Below are positions 1 to 10,936 of a stretch of 64,000 nucleotides of DNA, piece after piece. Where the stretch lies: the NCBI RefSeq assembly GCF_028368975.1, contig NZ_JAQNDM010000002.1, forward strand, positions 868,001 through 932,000, read 5' to 3'. The translations under genes and the position numbers were made by a program. This DNA is from Stigmatella ashevillena. GTDB taxonomy: Bacteria > Myxococcota > Myxococcia > Myxococcales > Myxococcaceae. The notes beneath the pieces are model-generated. The model made no database searches, had not been told where the DNA came from, and saw nothing but the letters and a program-made list of their open reading frames with translations. The stretch's first letter is position 1, and each line of letters begins with the position of its first letter.

Positions 1-78
1 GTACCACCACGCGTACCACTGGTTGTAGAGCGGTTCGGCGGCGGCGTTCTGCTTCAGGTACTTCGCGGGTTGGGACAT
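1..78 (-). CDS. N-terminal fragment of an NRPS-associated protein, cut by the left edge
   Basis: The ATG at 78 opens a frame with 26 codons before the window ends. The fragment contains AEPLYNQWYAWWY after a short polar start. From memory this aromatic AEPL..NQWYAW pattern resembles the N-termini of non-heme diiron amino-acid beta-hydroxylases (CmlA type) that act on carrier-protein-bound substrates. I could not verify this and the fragment is too short to decide. It lies 51 bp downstream of the MbtH gene on the same strand, so it is probably co-transcribed and part of the peptide cluster, which therefore continues to the left of the window. Confidence 0.45.
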   Translation of the reverse strand, partial: MSQPAKYLKQNAAAEPLYNQWYAWWY

Positions 79-129
79 GGGCTGCACCCCTCTCGGAACG
101 GCTTCCGTGGCCAAGCTGTGCGACGGGCT

Positions 130-354
130 TCAGTTGCGCGGTGTCTGCGCGTCCATCTTCTTGCGCAGGCTCAGAGGACGCATGTCCGTCCAGACCTGCT
201 TGATGTACTCCAGGCACTCGGCCTTGGTGCCCTGCTTGCCGGCGTCCTTCCAGCCCAGCGCGTTCTCGCGCTCGGCCGGCCAGATGGAGTACTGCTCCTC
301 GTGGTTCATCACGACCTTGTAGATTGCCGTATCCTCTTGCTCGCTCGTGGCCAT
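130..354 (-). CDS. MbtH-like NRPS accessory protein
   Basis: This is a 74-residue protein, the usual size for the family. It carries the diagnostic pattern: N-x-E-x-Q-Y-S-I-W-P near residue 20, G-W about ten residues later, then [19 protein letters not shown] close to the C-terminus. MbtH proteins bind the large subdomain of adenylation domains and improve their solubility and activity, so this one probably serves the six A domains encoded at 1.2-23.8 kb. The start ATG at 354 lies 54 bp from the divergent acetyltransferase start, leaving a very short shared promoter region. The next gene on this strand runs off the left edge. The assignment rests on the visible signature and is secure; which A domains depend on it is inferred. 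Confidence 0.95.
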   Translation of the reverse strand: MATSEQEDTAIYKVVMNHEEQYSIWPAERENALGWKDAGKQGTKAECLEYIKQVWTDMRPLSLRKKMDAQTPRN

Positions 355-408
355 CACGCGACTCCTGGATTTGGGGTTTGGCGCCTCTATCGCATATTCC
401 TTGATATC

Positions 409-1230
409 ATGACATCCTCGAATTCCAGCTCCATGTCCAAGCAGGCAGCCGAAGCCCTCGCTCAGGCCCGCCGCTTCTCTCGGGCCCTTCAGGACCGGAC
501 CGCCACGCGCACGCTCCGCTTTTCTGCGGGGACCGCCTTGTTCAACGATCTGTTCCCCAAATCGTGGTCCCATAACTTCCTGCGTGTGGATGCTCCGGCC
601 GAGGGGATTTCGGCCCAAGCGCTCGCGGCCCAGGCCGAGGTCCTCCACGGGGAGGCCGGGCACACCCATCGGCGCCTCTGGGTGGACGACGCGGCCACCG
701 GCGAGCAGTTCCTGGACGGCCTTGCCTCGCTGGGATGGCAGACCACGTGCGAGTGGGTGATGGCCCACCTGGGTGAAGTGCCCCTCCCAGACCCCCGCGT
801 CACCGTCCAGGAGTTCTCTCACGAGGGCATGCGCCCCTTCTGGGAGGAGATGTTCCGCCGGATGGAGTTCGTTCAGGACGAGAAGACGGTGCAGCAGTTG
901 ACCGAGCGCAACCTTCACCTCGGCCAGCAGTCCTCGGTCCGGCACTTCGGCGCGGTCTTCGAGGGGCGAATCGTCAGCGCGTGCGATCTCTACCCCGGTG
1001 AAGGCATGGCGGAAATCCAGGACGTGGAGACGCTGGAGGAGTTCCGGAAGAAGGGGTTCTCTCGCTCGGTCCTGTTGACGGCCCTGCGCGCCGCCCGGGA
1101 GCGCGGCGCCGCCTTCACCTTCCTCACCACCGATGCGGACGACTGGCCCAAGGAGTTCTACGGTCGGCTCGGCTTCCAGGCGGTGGGGAGGTTCTTCGTC
1201 TTCGTCAGAACTCCCTCCAGACCTGAATGA
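409..1230 (+). CDS. GNAT-family N-acetyltransferase
   Basis: A 273-residue cytosolic protein. The C-terminal half has a GNAT-like layout: an E-I-Q-D-V-E strand, then [11 protein letters not shown] as the acetyl-CoA loop and helix (the family's Q/RxxGxG/A pattern), then a closing [16 protein letters not shown] strand, typical of GNAT C-termini. The N-terminal ~130 residues are less recognisable. I chose the ATG at 409; an ATG at 433 is an alternative. It is transcribed divergently from mbtH and converges on the end of NRPS2, whose stop lies 20 bp away. In a peptide cluster such an enzyme may acetylate the product for self-protection, tailor an amine of the peptide, or be unrelated. The sequence does not separate these. 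Confidence 0.8.
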   Translation: MTSSNSSSMSKQAAEALAQARRFSRALQDRTATRTLRFSAGTALFNDLFPKSWSHNFLRVDAPAEGISAQALAAQAEVLHGEAGHTHRRLWVDDAATGEQFLDGLASLGWQTTCEWVMAHLGEVPLPDPRVTVQEFSHEGMRPFWEEMFRRMEFVQDEKTVQQLTERNLHLGQQSSVRHFGAVFEGRIVSACDLYPGEGMAEIQDVETLEEFRKKGFSRSVLLTALRAARERGAAFTFLTTDADDWPKEFYGRLGFQAVGRFFVFVRTPSRPE

Positions 1231-1249
1231 GCGGACGCCCCCTTCTGGG

Positions 1250-4200
1250 CTATCCCTCCTCTTCTTCCTCGTCGTCGTCCTCGTAGCGGGAGACGGCGAT
1301 GAGAGGGGGCGCGTCCAGCACCGGAGCTCCTCGAGGAAGCGACTCCAGCCGGGCGGCGATTCCAGACACCGTCGCGTTCTCGAACAGGGAGACCACCGGC
1401 AGCTCCGCCTGAAGCTCCTGCCGCACCTTCGAAATGATCTGGATGGCCATGAGGGAGTGGCCGCCGAGGTCGAAGAAGTTGTCGTTCATTCCCACCCTTG
1501 GCACCCCCAGCACCTCCTGCCAAATCCCCGCCAGCTTCTTCTCCATCTCCGTGCGCGGTGCCACGTACTCCGCCTGCTCCGTCCCGTACTCCGGCGCAGG
1601 CAACGCCTTGCGGTCCACCTTCCCGTTGTGCGTCAGCGGCAGTGCCTCCATCACCACGAACGCTGAGGGCACCATCGCCGCCGTCAGTTGCCCCTTCAGG
1701 TACTCCGCGAGCTCCTTCCCCGTCGGCTTGGCTCCCGCTTCCTTCGGCGTCACGTACGCCACCAATCGCTTGTTCTGCCCTTCCGCCCTCGCCACCACCA
1801 CGCTCATTCCTACCTGCGGGTGTTTCCTCAAAGCCGCTTCGATCTCCCCCAGCTCGATCCGGATGCCTCGGATCTTCACTTGGTGGTCGTTGCGCCCCAG
1901 GAACTCGATGGTGCCGTCCTCCAGGTACCTCACCAAGTCGCCCGTGCGGTACAGCCTCTCTCCGGCCTGGGTGGCGAACGGGTTGGGCACGTAGCTGCCC
2001 GCCGTCTTCACCACGTCTCCCAAGTAGCCCCGGCCTACGCCCACTCCTCCCACGCATAGCTCTCCGGGCACTCCCAACGGCACTGGCTGCAACCACTCGT
2101 CCACCACGTACAACTGGAGATTCGGCAACGTCCCGTGGATGGGCATCCACCCCTGCGCCTGCTCCGGCGCCTTCATCATCTTGTAGTGCGTCACGTCGTC
2201 CGAGCACTCCGTCGGCCCGTACGCGTTCACCATCGGGATGTGCGGGTAGCCCTTGAACCAGCGCTGGCACAACTCCGCCGGCAGCGCCTCTCCGTTCAGG
2301 AAGAACCACCTCAGCGCTGACACGTCGTACTCGCTGGGCCGTGCCTCCAACTCCTCCAGGATGAGCTTCATGTGCGCTGGCACCGTCTCCAGCAGCGTCA
2401 CTCCCTGCCTGCCCATCTCCTTGAGCAGCTTCTGCGGCTCCCATGCGCTCTCGTCTGGGAACACCGCCGTCCTGCCCCCGCTCAGCAGCGCTGACAGGAA
2501 CTGCCACACCGACACGTCGAAGCTCTGCACCGCCACCTGGGCCACCACTTCCCCAGTCCCCATGGCCAAGTCCCTCACCTTGGCCAACAGGTGGTTCTTC
2601 ATTCCTCGGTGTTCAATCATCGCCCCCTTCGGCACTCCCGTGGACCCAGAGGTGTACAGCACGTACGCCAGGCTCTTCGGCCCCACCTCGTGCTTCGGGT
2701 TGTGCTCTCCGTGGGCCTCACCCAACAGGCCTTCTCGGGCCACCACCGGATTGCCTTGGGCAATCTCCTGCGCCAGCGCTTGCGTCTTCGCTTCGCACAG
2801 CACCCACTGGCAGCCGCTCTGCTTCACCAAGCCCGCGAGCCTCGAGGCGGGCAGCGCTGGGTCCAACGGCAGGTACACCGCGTCCGCCTTCAGCACTCCC
2901 AGCAGGCTCACCAGGTAGCCCACACCTCGCTCCTGCACCACCCCCACCACCTTCTCCAACCCCGCTCCCTGTGCCTTCAGCGCGTGCGCCACTCGGTTGG
3001 CCTGCGCGTTCAGCTCCCGGTAGCTCAGCGCCTGCTCCCCGCACACCACCGCCACTGCTTCCGGCGTCTTCTCCACCTGCTGCTCGAACAGCTCGCAGAA
3101 CAGCTCGGGCCCTTCCTCTCGGCCCGTCTGGTTCCACTTCTCCACCACCGTCTGTCGCTCTGCTTCTCCCACCACCGGCAGTTGCCACAACCGGGCTTCG
3201 GGCTGCTCCACCGCTCCCTTCAGCAGCACCTGGTAGTGCGACATCAGCCGCTCCACCGTCTTCCTCTCATACAGCTCCGTGTTGTACTCGACTCCACCGT
3301 GGAGCCCCTCAGGGCCATCCACCATGGTGAGCAGCAGGTCGAACTTCGACGTCCCCGTGTTCAGCTCTTCCAGGCCCAGCGTGAGGCCTTCCAGCTTCAG
3401 GCTCGACGCCGGTGCTTTCTGAAGCTCGAAGGCCACCTGGAAGAGGGGCGTGCGCGTCAGATCCCGCTCGGGTTGCACCGCCTCCACCACCCGGTCGAAC
3501 GGCGCTTCCTGGTGTGTGTACGCCTCCAGCGTCACCTTGCGCACGCGATCCAGCAACTCCGTGAACCGGGGATTGCCATCCACCTGCGTGCGCAGCGCCA
3601 GCGTGTTGACGAAGAACCCGATGAGTTCCTCGATCTCCGCCTGCCCACGGTTCGCCACCGAGGTGCCGACGACGATGTCTTGCTGCCGGGTGTAACGGGC
3701 CAGCAGCGCGTTGAAGCCGGCCAGCATCGTCATGAACAACGTCGTGCCCTGCTTGCGGCTCAGCGCCTTCAGTCCCTCTTCCAGTTCCTTCGGCAGCCGG
3801 AAGAGGTACCGGTCTCCTCGTGCGCCCTGCATGGCTCCACGCGGCCGATCCGTCTTCAGATCCAGGGGCTCCACGCCCGCAAGCTGTGTCTTCCAGTATG
3901 CGAGGTGCTTGTCGAGCGCCTCTCCCTGCAACCACTGCCGTTGCCACTGCGCGTAATCCGCGTACTGCACCTTCAAGGTGTTCAGCGGAGACGGCTGTCC
4001 CGCACTGAAAGCGCCATACAGGGCCCCCAGCTCTCGGAAGAACACGCCCACCGACCACCCGTCCGAGACGATGTGGTGCATGGTCATCAGCAGCACGTGC
4101 TCGGCCGGTTCCAGTTTGAGCAACCGCGCCCGCATCAGCGGGCCCTGGCTGAGATCAAACGGCTTGCGCGCCTCCTCGCCACCCAAGCGCTGGAGTTCCG

Positions 4201-7200
4201 ATGCGCGAGCCCCTGGCTCCAGGTGACTCAGATCCACCACTTCCAGCGGTATCGCGCCCGCCTTGCCGATGCGCTGTGCTGGCTGGCTTCCCTCCAGCTC
4301 GAACGTGGTGCGCAGGGCTTCGTGCCGCGTGACGATCTCACTGAGGCTGCGCTCCAGCGCGCTCACGTTCAGCTGACCGCTCAACCGCAACGCGCCGGGC
4401 ACGTTGTACAGCGGGCTGTGGGGCTCCAGTTGTCCCAGCACCCACAGACGCTGCTGGGCATACGAAAGCGGCGCCACCGCTCCTCGTGGCATGGGCACTA
4501 CCGGAGGCAAGCTGCTCGTGCCTCCTGACGCCGCGAGCGCCTCCACGCGCGCCGCGAGACCCGACACCGTTGGCTCCTCGAAGAGGGCGCGCACGGGCAG
4601 TTCCACCCGCGCGGCTTCCCGGACTCGAGAGATCACCTGAATGGCGATGAGGGAGTGGCCGCCGAGGTCGAAGAAGTTGTCGCTCACCCCTACCCTCGGC
4701 ACCCCCAGCACCTCCTGCCAGATCCCCGCCAGCTTCTTCTCCATCTCCGTGCGCGGTGCCACGTACTCCGCCTGTTCCGTCCCGTACTCCGGCGCAGGCA
4801 ACGCCTTGCGGTCCACCTTCCCGTTGTGCGTCAGCGGCAGTGCCTCCATCACCACGAACGCTGAGGGCACCATCGCCGCCGTCAGTTGCCCCTTCAGGTA
4901 CTCCGCGAGCTCCTTTGCCGTCGGCTTGGCTCCCGCTTCCTTCGGCGTCACGTACGCCACCAATCGCTTGTTCTGCCCTTCCGCCCTCGCCACCACCACG
5001 CTCATTCCTACCTGCGGGTGCTTCCTCAGCGCCGCTTCGATCTCTCCCAGCTCGATCCGGATGCCTCGGATCTTCACTTGGTGGTCGTTGCGCCCCAGGA
5101 ACTCGATGGTGCCGTCCTCCAGGTACCTCACCAAGTCGCCTGTGCGGTACAGCCTCTCTCCGGGCTGAGTGGCGAACGGATTGGGCACGTAGCTGCCCGC
5201 CGTCTTCACCGCGTCTCCCAGGTAGCCCCGCCCCACGCCCACTCCGCCCACGCACAGCTCTCCAGGCACTCCCAGCGGCACTGGCTGCAACCACTCGTCC
5301 ACCACGTACAACTGGAGATTCGGCAACGTCCCGTGGATGGGCATCCACCCCTGTGCCTGCTCCGGCGCCTTCATCATCTTGTAGTGCGTCACGTCGTCCG
5401 AGCACTCCGTCGGCCCGTACGCGTTCACCATCGGGATGTGCGGGTAGCCCTTGAACCAGCGCTGGCACAACTCCGCTGGCAGCGCCTCTCCGTTCAGGAA
5501 GAACCACCTGAGCGCTGACACGTCGTACTCGCTGGGCCGTGCCTCCAACTCCTCCAGGATGAGCTTCATGTGCGCTGGCACTGTCTCCAGCAGCGTCACT
5601 CCCTGCCTGCCCATCTCCTTGAGCAGCTTCTGCGGCTCCCACGCACTCTCGTCCGGGAACACCGCCGTCCTTCCCCCGCTCAGCAGCGCCGACAGGAACT
5701 GCCACACCGACACGTCGAAGCTCTGCACCGCCACCTGGGCCACCACTTCCCCGGGGCCCATGGCCAAGTCCCTCACCTTGGCCAACAGGTGGTTCTTCAT
5801 CCCTCGGTGTTCAATCATCGCCCCCTTCGGCACTCCCGTGGACCCCGAGGTGTACAGCACGTACGCCAGACTCTTCGGCCCCACCTCGTGCTTCGGGTTG
5901 TGCTCCCCGGCGGCCTCACCCAACAGCCCTTCTCGGGCTACCACCGGATTGCCCTGGGCAATCTCCTGCGCCAGCGCTTGCGTCTTCGCTTCGCACAGCA
6001 CCCACTGGCATCCGCTCTGCTTCACCAATCCCGCGAGCCTCGAGGCGGGCAGCGCTGGGTCCAACGGCAGGTACACCGCGTCCGCCTTCAGCACTCCCAG
6101 CAGGCTCACCAGGTAGCCCACACCTCGCTCCTGCACCACCCCCACCACCTTCTCCAACCCCGCTCCCCGTGCCTTCAGCGCGTGCGCTACTCGGTTGGCC
6201 TGCGCGTTCAGCTCCCGGTAGCTCAGCGCCTGCTCCCCGCACACCACCGCCACTGCTTCCGGCGTCTTCTCCACCTGCTGCTCGAACAGCTCGCAGAACA
6301 GCTCAGGCCCTTCCTCTCGGCCCGTCTGGTTCCACTTCTCCACCACCGTCCGTCGCTCTGCCTCTCCCACCACCGGCAGTTGCCACAACCGGGCTTCGGG
6401 CTGTTCCATCGCCCCCTTCAGCAGCACCTGGTAGTGCGACATCAGTCGCTCCACCGTCTTCTTCTCGTACAACTCCGTGTTGTACTCGATGACCGCGGTC
6501 AGCCCTGCTTCGGTGTCCTCCATCTGCACGGCGAGATCGAACTTGGAGGCGCCGGTCTCTGCCTCACGCACGCTCAGCTCCAACCCCGGCAGGGTGAGCC
6601 GCGGCTTGGGCGAGTTGAGCAGATCAAACAGCACTTGGAATACCGGCGTGCGGCTCAAGTCCCTCTTGGGCTGCACCGCGTCCACCACCAGCTCGAACGG
6701 CGCATCCTGATGCCCATAGGCCGCCAGCATCGTCTGCCTCACCCGCTCCAGCAGTTCCGTGAAGCGCGGTGCTCCCGACAGATCCGTGCGAATGGCGAGC
6801 GTGTTGACGAAAAATCCGATGAGCCCTTCCAGCTCCCGGCGGGTCCGGTTGGCGATGGTCGTGCCCACCACCACGTCTTCCTGACGCGAGTACCTGCTCA
6901 GCAGCGCGTTGAAGCCCGCGAAGAGCGTCATGAACAGCGTCACCCCGTGCTCACGGCTGAACGCCCGGAGCTGCTCGGCGAGCGCCGCAGGCAGGGTGAT
7001 CGAGAGCTGGTCCCCTCGGAACGACTGCACTGCCGGACGAGGCCGATCCGTCGGCAGATCGAGCACCAGCGATGCACCCGCCAAGTGCTTCTTCCAGAAG
7101 GAGAGCTGGGACTCCAAGCGCTCTCCGCGCAGCCACTCCGTCTGCCACGCCGCGTAGTCGGCGTACTGGATGGGCAACTCCGGCAGCTCCGGCCGCCGAC

Positions 7201-10200
7201 CCTCCATGAACGCGCTGTAGCAGGCGGCCATCTCTCGGATGAGGACGCCCACCGACCATCCATCGGAGATGATGTGGTGGTTGCAGAGCAACAACTGGTG
7301 CTCCGTCTCCTCCAGCCTCAGCAGCATGGCGCGCAGCAACGGTGCCTGGGTCAGATCGAACGGACGCTGCGCCCACTCGGCTGACAACCGCCGGGCTTCC
7401 GCCTGTCGCGCGGCCGGCTCCAGCCCCGAGAGATCCTTCGTGGCGAGCAAGAACGGAGCGGGCGGGTGGATGCGCTGGAAGGGCTGGCCTGCCTTTTCGG
7501 CAAAGCTGGTGCGCAGGGCTTCGTGGCGCGCCACCACCTCGCTCAAGCTGAGCGTGAGCGCCTCGACATCCAGCTCTCCGCTCATGCTGACCGTGCCCGC
7601 AACATTATAGAGCGGGCTGCCCGGCTCGATCTGGTCCAGGACCCACAACCGCCGCTGCGTGTGGGAGAGCGGCAGATCCTCGCCTCGCGGCACCGCCTGG
7701 ATGGGGGCCTCAGCCCCCGTGGACGGCGCGGGAGACGCCTTCGCGATGAGGCCCGCCAGCTCGGCAATGGTGGTGTTCTCAAAGAGCTGGCGCAGCGCCA
7801 GATCCACCCCGAACTGCTCCCGGATGCGTGAGCCGAGCTGAGTCGCGAGGAGCGAGTGGCCGCCGGCCTCGAAGAAGTCGTCGTGGATGCCCACGCGATT
7901 CAGTCCGAGCAGTTCCTCCCACAGCTCCGCCAGCTTCTGCTCCGTCTCGTCCCTCGGTGCCTCGTAGTTGCTGCCGACTCCCGCTGCCTGCTCCGACACC
8001 TGTGCCAGCAGCGCCTTCCGGTCCACCTTCCCGTTTCCCGTCAGCGGCAGCTTCTCCACCGCTACCAACAGGCTCGGCACCATGTACTCCGGCAGCCTCT
8101 TCTCCAGGTACTCCCTCACCTCCCCTACTTCTACCTTCTTTCCTCCGGCACCCACCACGAACCCCACCAGCCTCTTTCCCTCCGCCCCCTCCCCCTGCAC
8201 CACCACCGCCGCTCCCTTCACCTCCTCGTGGCTCTCCAGCGCTGCCTCTACCTCTCCTATCTCTATCCGGAACCCCCTCACCTTCACCTGCGTGTCCGCT
8301 CTGCCCACGAACTCCAGGCTCCCGTCCCCCCTCCACCTCGCCAGGTCTCCCGTCCGGTACAGCCTCTGGCCCGGCTGCTTCCCGTGCGGGTTCGGCACGA
8401 ACTTCTCCGCCGTCAGCTCCGGCCTCCCTACGTACCCTCGCGCCAGTCCGTCCCCTCCCGTGTACAGCTCCCCCACCACACCCTCTGGCACCGGCTGCAT
8501 CTCCTCGTCCAGCACGTACACGTCCGTCTGAGCGATGGGTCGGCCGATCGGCACGGGAGGACCGGCCTGCTCCGGCGTCTCCATCACGTGGCAACAGGTG
8601 AAGGTCGTGTTCTCCGTGGGCCCGTAGCCGTTGATGAGACGGCCGCCCATCCCTTCCTCCAGCACTCGCTTCACGTGCACCGGGGACAGAACGTCGCCTC
8701 CCGCAAGCACCTGACGCACGCCTCCCAGGACGTCCGAGTACTCTTCCGCCATCTGGTGGAAGAGCCCCGCCGTCAGCCACAACACGGAGATGCGCTCGAC
8801 CTCCAGCAGCAGGCGCAGCTCTTCCAACGAGAGCTGCTGCGCGGGCGCCACCACGAGCTGCGCTCCGTTGAGCAGCGCTCCCCAGATCTCCAATGTGGAG
8901 GCGTCGAACGAAGGCGTCGCCAGTTGCAGGAACCGGTCCTCTTCCGACACCTGAAGGAAGTCCGTCCCACACACCAGGCGGACGACACCCCGCTGGGTCA
9001 CGGCCACGCCCTTGGGCTGCCCCGTCGAGCCAGACGTGTACATCACGTACGCCAGTGAATTCGCATCCACCGCCACAGGCGCCCAGCTGCCTTCCGGCGC
9101 GGGCTCCTCTTCCTCCAGCACCACCACGTCCCAGCCTTCGCCCCGCACCTGCTCCTGCCACGCCGCCTGCGTCACCACCACCCGCGCGCCCGCGTCCTTC
9201 AGCATGTACTCCAGCCGCTCTTTCGGCAGCTTCGGATCCAGCGGCAGGTACACCCCTCCCGCCTTCACCACGCCCACCATCGCCTCCACCAGCTCCACCG
9301 ACCGCTCCAACACCAACCCCACGGCCTGCTCGGGCCCCACGCCCTTCGCCTTCAGCCGACGCGCCACCTGCTCCGCCCGCCGGTTCAGCTCCCCGTAGTT
9401 CAGCTCCCTGCCGCCTCCCGTCACCGCCACCGCTTGCGGCGCCCGGGCCACCACCTGCTCGAACACCTGCCCGATGCTCGCCTCCCTCGGGTACCCGCCC
9501 TCCTTGCCCTGGCCTTGCGCCAGCAGCCGCAGCCGCTCCTCGCCCCTCACCAGGGCCAGCTTGCCCACCCGCTCTCCGGGCCGGGCCACGCCCTGCTCCA
9601 GCACTTCCCTCAACTGCCGGACCAGCCCCTCCATCCTCGGGCGGTCATACAGCTCCGTGCTGTACTCGAGGCGGCCCCGCACGCTCCCGTCACGCCCTTC
9701 GGCCAGCAGCAGGCTGAGGTCGTACTTGGCGGTCCCGGTGTCGGTCTCCACCACCCGGGTGGCCAGCCCCGTCATTCCAAACTGCTCGTCGAACGACTCG
9801 GTGAGGGTGAAGATGACCTGGAAGATCGGCGTGTGGCCGAGGCTCCGCTCCGGCATCAGCTCCTCGATGAGCATCCCCAGCGGCAGTTCCTGGTGCGCAT
9901 AGGCTTCGAGCGCCGTCTCCCGCACACGGCGCAGGACTGCACGGAAAGACGGCTCGCCGGACAGGTCCACCCGCAGCGGGACGATGTTCGCCAGGTAGCC
10001 GATGAGCCCCTCGGTGCCCGGCATGTTCCGGTTGGCCACCGAGCCACCCACCACGATGTCCGTCTGCCCGGTGCTGCGCGACAACAGCACCTGGAAGGCC
10101 GCGAGCAGCGCCATGTACAGCGTGGCGTTCTCCTCTCGCGCCAGGGTGCGCAGCCCTTCCACCAGGGACCGGGAGAACTCGACGGGCTGGCTCGCCCCTT

Positions 10201-10936
10201 GATACCCCCGTACCTTCGGACGAGGCCGATCCGTGGGCAGCGCGATCACCGCCGGACTGCCCTCCAGGCGCTGCTTCCAGAAGTTGACGAGCGCGTCCTT
10301 CTGCTCACCGTCGAGGTGCTCCTGCTGCCAGGCCGAGTAATCCACGTACTGGATGCTCAGCTCCGGCAACACCGGAACCTGCTCCCGCACGAGCGCGTCG
10401 TACAGGGCCCGCAGCTCCTGGATGAGCACCGCCGCGGACCAACCGTCCGAGATGATGTGGTGCAGCGTCAGCAGCAGCACGTGCTCGGTCTCCGCCCACC
10501 GGACCAGCGTCGTGCGCAGCAATGGCCCCTGGACGAGATCGAACGGCTTCCGCCCCTCTTCCTGGCTCAACCGCGCCAGCGCCTCCTCCCGCTCACTGGG
10601 GGTCCGCTCGCCCAGCTCATGCCGCTCCAGCCGGTGCACCCGCTCCGGGTGGATGACCTGCAAAAGCTCGGAGCCTGCCTCGGTGAAGGTGGTCCTCAGC
10701 GATTCATGGCGTGCGACGATCTGTTGCAGCGCCTGCTCCAGGGCAGAGACCTTCAGGTGTCCGGAGAGCCGGATGGCCGCGGGGACGCTGTAGAGCGCCG
10801 TGCCGGGCACGAGCTGCTCCGAGAGCCAGATCTGCCGCTGTCCAATGGACATCGGGAAGACATGGACCTCATCACTCACGACGGACGGGAGTTCAGGGGA
10901 CGGCACGGGCAGGTTGCGCATGGACTCGGTCGTCAT
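1250..10936 (-). CDS. NRPS2: three-module nonribosomal peptide synthetase (C-A-PCP x3)
   Basis: A 3228-residue protein. Module 2: C domain (HHIISDGWS near 160), A domain (YTSGSTG near 634, GKVDRKAL near 969), PCP (GGHSLLATQ near 1024). Module 3: C (HHIISDGWS near 1222), A (YTSGSTG near 1699), PCP (GGHSLIAIQ near 2092). Module 4: C (HHIVSDGWS near 2289), A (near 2765), PCP (GGHSLMAIQ near 3159). Hand alignment to GrsA gives pocket DALWLGGTFK for module 2, matching valine-type codes. Modules 3 and 4 both give DVWEFNADDK, Ser-like but with E278 and D330 added, which I read as a diamino acid such as 2,3-diaminobutyrate. No E, MT or TE domains. The ATG overlaps the stop of NRPS1 (ATGA), so the two are translationally coupled. 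The protein ends in a strongly acidic tail ([10 protein letters not shown]), likely for docking to NRPS3. Confidence 0.97.
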   Translation of the reverse strand: MTTESMRNLPVPSPELPSVVSDEVHVFPMSIGQRQIWLSEQLVPGTALYSVPAAIRLSGHLKVSALEQALQQIVARHESLRTTFTEAGSELLQVIHPERVHRLERHELGERTPSEREEALARLSQEEGRKPFDLVQGPLLRTTLVRWAETEHVLLLTLHHIISDGWSAAVLIQELRALYDALVREQVPVLPELSIQYVDYSAWQQEHLDGEQKDALVNFWKQRLEGSPAVIALPTDRPRPKVRGYQGASQPVEFSRSLVEGLRTLAREENATLYMALLAAFQVLLSRSTGQTDIVVGGSVANRNMPGTEGLIGYLANIVPLRVDLSGEPSFRAVLRRVRETALEAYAHQELPLGMLIEELMPERSLGHTPIFQVIFTLTESFDEQFGMTGLATRVVETDTGTAKYDLSLLLAEGRDGSVRGRLEYSTELYDRPRMEGLVRQLREVLEQGVARPGERVGKLALVRGEERLRLLAQGQGKEGGYPREASIGQVFEQVVARAPQAVAVTGGGRELNYGELNRRAEQVARRLKAKGVGPEQAVGLVLERSVELVEAMVGVVKAGGVYLPLDPKLPKERLEYMLKDAGARVVVTQAAWQEQVRGEGWDVVVLEEEEPAPEGSWAPVAVDANSLAYVMYTSGSTGQPKGVAVTQRGVVRLVCGTDFLQVSEEDRFLQLATPSFDASTLEIWGALLNGAQLVVAPAQQLSLEELRLLLEVERISVLWLTAGLFHQMAEEYSDVLGGVRQVLAGGDVLSPVHVKRVLEEGMGGRLINGYGPTENTTFTCCHVMETPEQAGPPVPIGRPIAQTDVYVLDEEMQPVPEGVVGELYTGGDGLARGYVGRPELTAEKFVPNPHGKQPGQRLYRTGDLARWRGDGSLEFVGRADTQVKVRGFRIEIGEVEAALESHEEVKGAAVVVQGEGAEGKRLVGFVVGAGGKKVEVGEVREYLEKRLPEYMVPSLLVAVEKLPLTGNGKVDRKALLAQVSEQAAGVGSNYEAPRDETEQKLAELWEELLGLNRVGIHDDFFEAGGHSLLATQLGSRIREQFGVDLALRQLFENTTIAELAGLIAKASPAPSTGAEAPIQAVPRGEDLPLSHTQRRLWVLDQIEPGSPLYNVAGTVSMSGELDVEALTLSLSEVVARHEALRTSFAEKAGQPFQRIHPPAPFLLATKDLSGLEPAARQAEARRLSAEWAQRPFDLTQAPLLRAMLLRLEETEHQLLLCNHHIISDGWSVGVLIREMAACYSAFMEGRRPELPELPIQYADYAAWQTEWLRGERLESQLSFWKKHLAGASLVLDLPTDRPRPAVQSFRGDQLSITLPAALAEQLRAFSREHGVTLFMTLFAGFNALLSRYSRQEDVVVGTTIANRTRRELEGLIGFFVNTLAIRTDLSGAPRFTELLERVRQTMLAAYGHQDAPFELVVDAVQPKRDLSRTPVFQVLFDLLNSPKPRLTLPGLELSVREAETGASKFDLAVQMEDTEAGLTAVIEYNTELYEKKTVERLMSHYQVLLKGAMEQPEARLWQLPVVGEAERRTVVEKWNQTGREEGPELFCELFEQQVEKTPEAVAVVCGEQALSYRELNAQANRVAHALKARGAGLEKVVGVVQERGVGYLVSLLGVLKADAVYLPLDPALPASRLAGLVKQSGCQWVLCEAKTQALAQEIAQGNPVVAREGLLGEAAGEHNPKHEVGPKSLAYVLYTSGSTGVPKGAMIEHRGMKNHLLAKVRDLAMGPGEVVAQVAVQSFDVSVWQFLSALLSGGRTAVFPDESAWEPQKLLKEMGRQGVTLLETVPAHMKLILEELEARPSEYDVSALRWFFLNGEALPAELCQRWFKGYPHIPMVNAYGPTECSDDVTHYKMMKAPEQAQGWMPIHGTLPNLQLYVVDEWLQPVPLGVPGELCVGGVGVGRGYLGDAVKTAGSYVPNPFATQPGERLYRTGDLVRYLEDGTIEFLGRNDHQVKIRGIRIELGEIEAALRKHPQVGMSVVVARAEGQNKRLVAYVTPKEAGAKPTAKELAEYLKGQLTAAMVPSAFVVMEALPLTHNGKVDRKALPAPEYGTEQAEYVAPRTEMEKKLAGIWQEVLGVPRVGVSDNFFDLGGHSLIAIQVISRVREAARVELPVRALFEEPTVSGLAARVEALAASGGTSSLPPVVPMPRGAVAPLSYAQQRLWVLGQLEPHSPLYNVPGALRLSGQLNVSALERSLSEIVTRHEALRTTFELEGSQPAQRIGKAGAIPLEVVDLSHLEPGARASELQRLGGEEARKPFDLSQGPLMRARLLKLEPAEHVLLMTMHHIVSDGWSVGVFFRELGALYGAFSAGQPSPLNTLKVQYADYAQWQRQWLQGEALDKHLAYWKTQLAGVEPLDLKTDRPRGAMQGARGDRYLFRLPKELEEGLKALSRKQGTTLFMTMLAGFNALLARYTRQQDIVVGTSVANRGQAEIEELIGFFVNTLALRTQVDGNPRFTELLDRVRKVTLEAYTHQEAPFDRVVEAVQPERDLTRTPLFQVAFELQKAPASSLKLEGLTLGLEELNTGTSKFDLLLTMVDGPEGLHGGVEYNTELYERKTVERLMSHYQVLLKGAVEQPEARLWQLPVVGEAERQTVVEKWNQTGREEGPELFCELFEQQVEKTPEAVAVVCGEQALSYRELNAQANRVAHALKAQGAGLEKVVGVVQERGVGYLVSLLGVLKADAVYLPLDPALPASRLAGLVKQSGCQWVLCEAKTQALAQEIAQGNPVVAREGLLGEAHGEHNPKHEVGPKSLAYVLYTSGSTGVPKGAMIEHRGMKNHLLAKVRDLAMGTGEVVAQVAVQSFDVSVWQFLSALLSGGRTAVFPDESAWEPQKLLKEMGRQGVTLLETVPAHMKLILEELEARPSEYDVSALRWFFLNGEALPAELCQRWFKGYPHIPMVNAYGPTECSDDVTHYKMMKAPEQAQGWMPIHGTLPNLQLYVVDEWLQPVPLGVPGELCVGGVGVGRGYLGDVVKTAGSYVPNPFATQAGERLYRTGDLVRYLEDGTIEFLGRNDHQVKIRGIRIELGEIEAALRKHPQVGMSVVVARAEGQNKRLVAYVTPKEAGAKPTGKELAEYLKGQLTAAMVPSAFVVMEALPLTHNGKVDRKALPAPEYGTEQAEYVAPRTEMEKKLAGIWQEVLGVPRVGMNDNFFDLGGHSLMAIQIISKVRQELQAELPVVSLFENATVSGIAARLESLPRGAPVLDAPPLIAVSRYEDDDEEEEEG
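1442..3291 (-). repeat. Large repeat, copy 1: A domain of NRPS2 module 4
   Basis: About 1.85 kb covering the end of the C domain through the A domain into the PCP. It is nearly identical to 4640-6489 in the same orientation (constant offset 3198 bp) and to 17782-19470 in inverted orientation. A 120-base check of the copy at 2761-2890 against 18183-18310 on the other strand found no difference. Confidence 0.93.
4640..6489 (-). repeat. Large repeat, copy 2: A domain of NRPS2 module 3
   Basis: Direct copy of 1442-3291, differing only by scattered, mostly synonymous changes. The repeat includes all substrate-pocket motifs, so modules 3 and 4 should load the same amino acid. The upstream C domains of the two modules are clearly different, so the duplicated unit is the A-PCP segment rather than the entire module. 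Confidence 0.93.
7925..8527 (-). repeat. A-domain C-terminal repeat, copy in NRPS2 module 2
   Basis: About 600 bp that is almost identical to 11245-11847 (offset 3320). It encodes the A6-A10 part of the adenylation domain from the [15 protein letters not shown] segment to the start of the PCP. Identity breaks sharply at the upstream side, where the substrate-pocket region begins. Confidence 0.9.
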
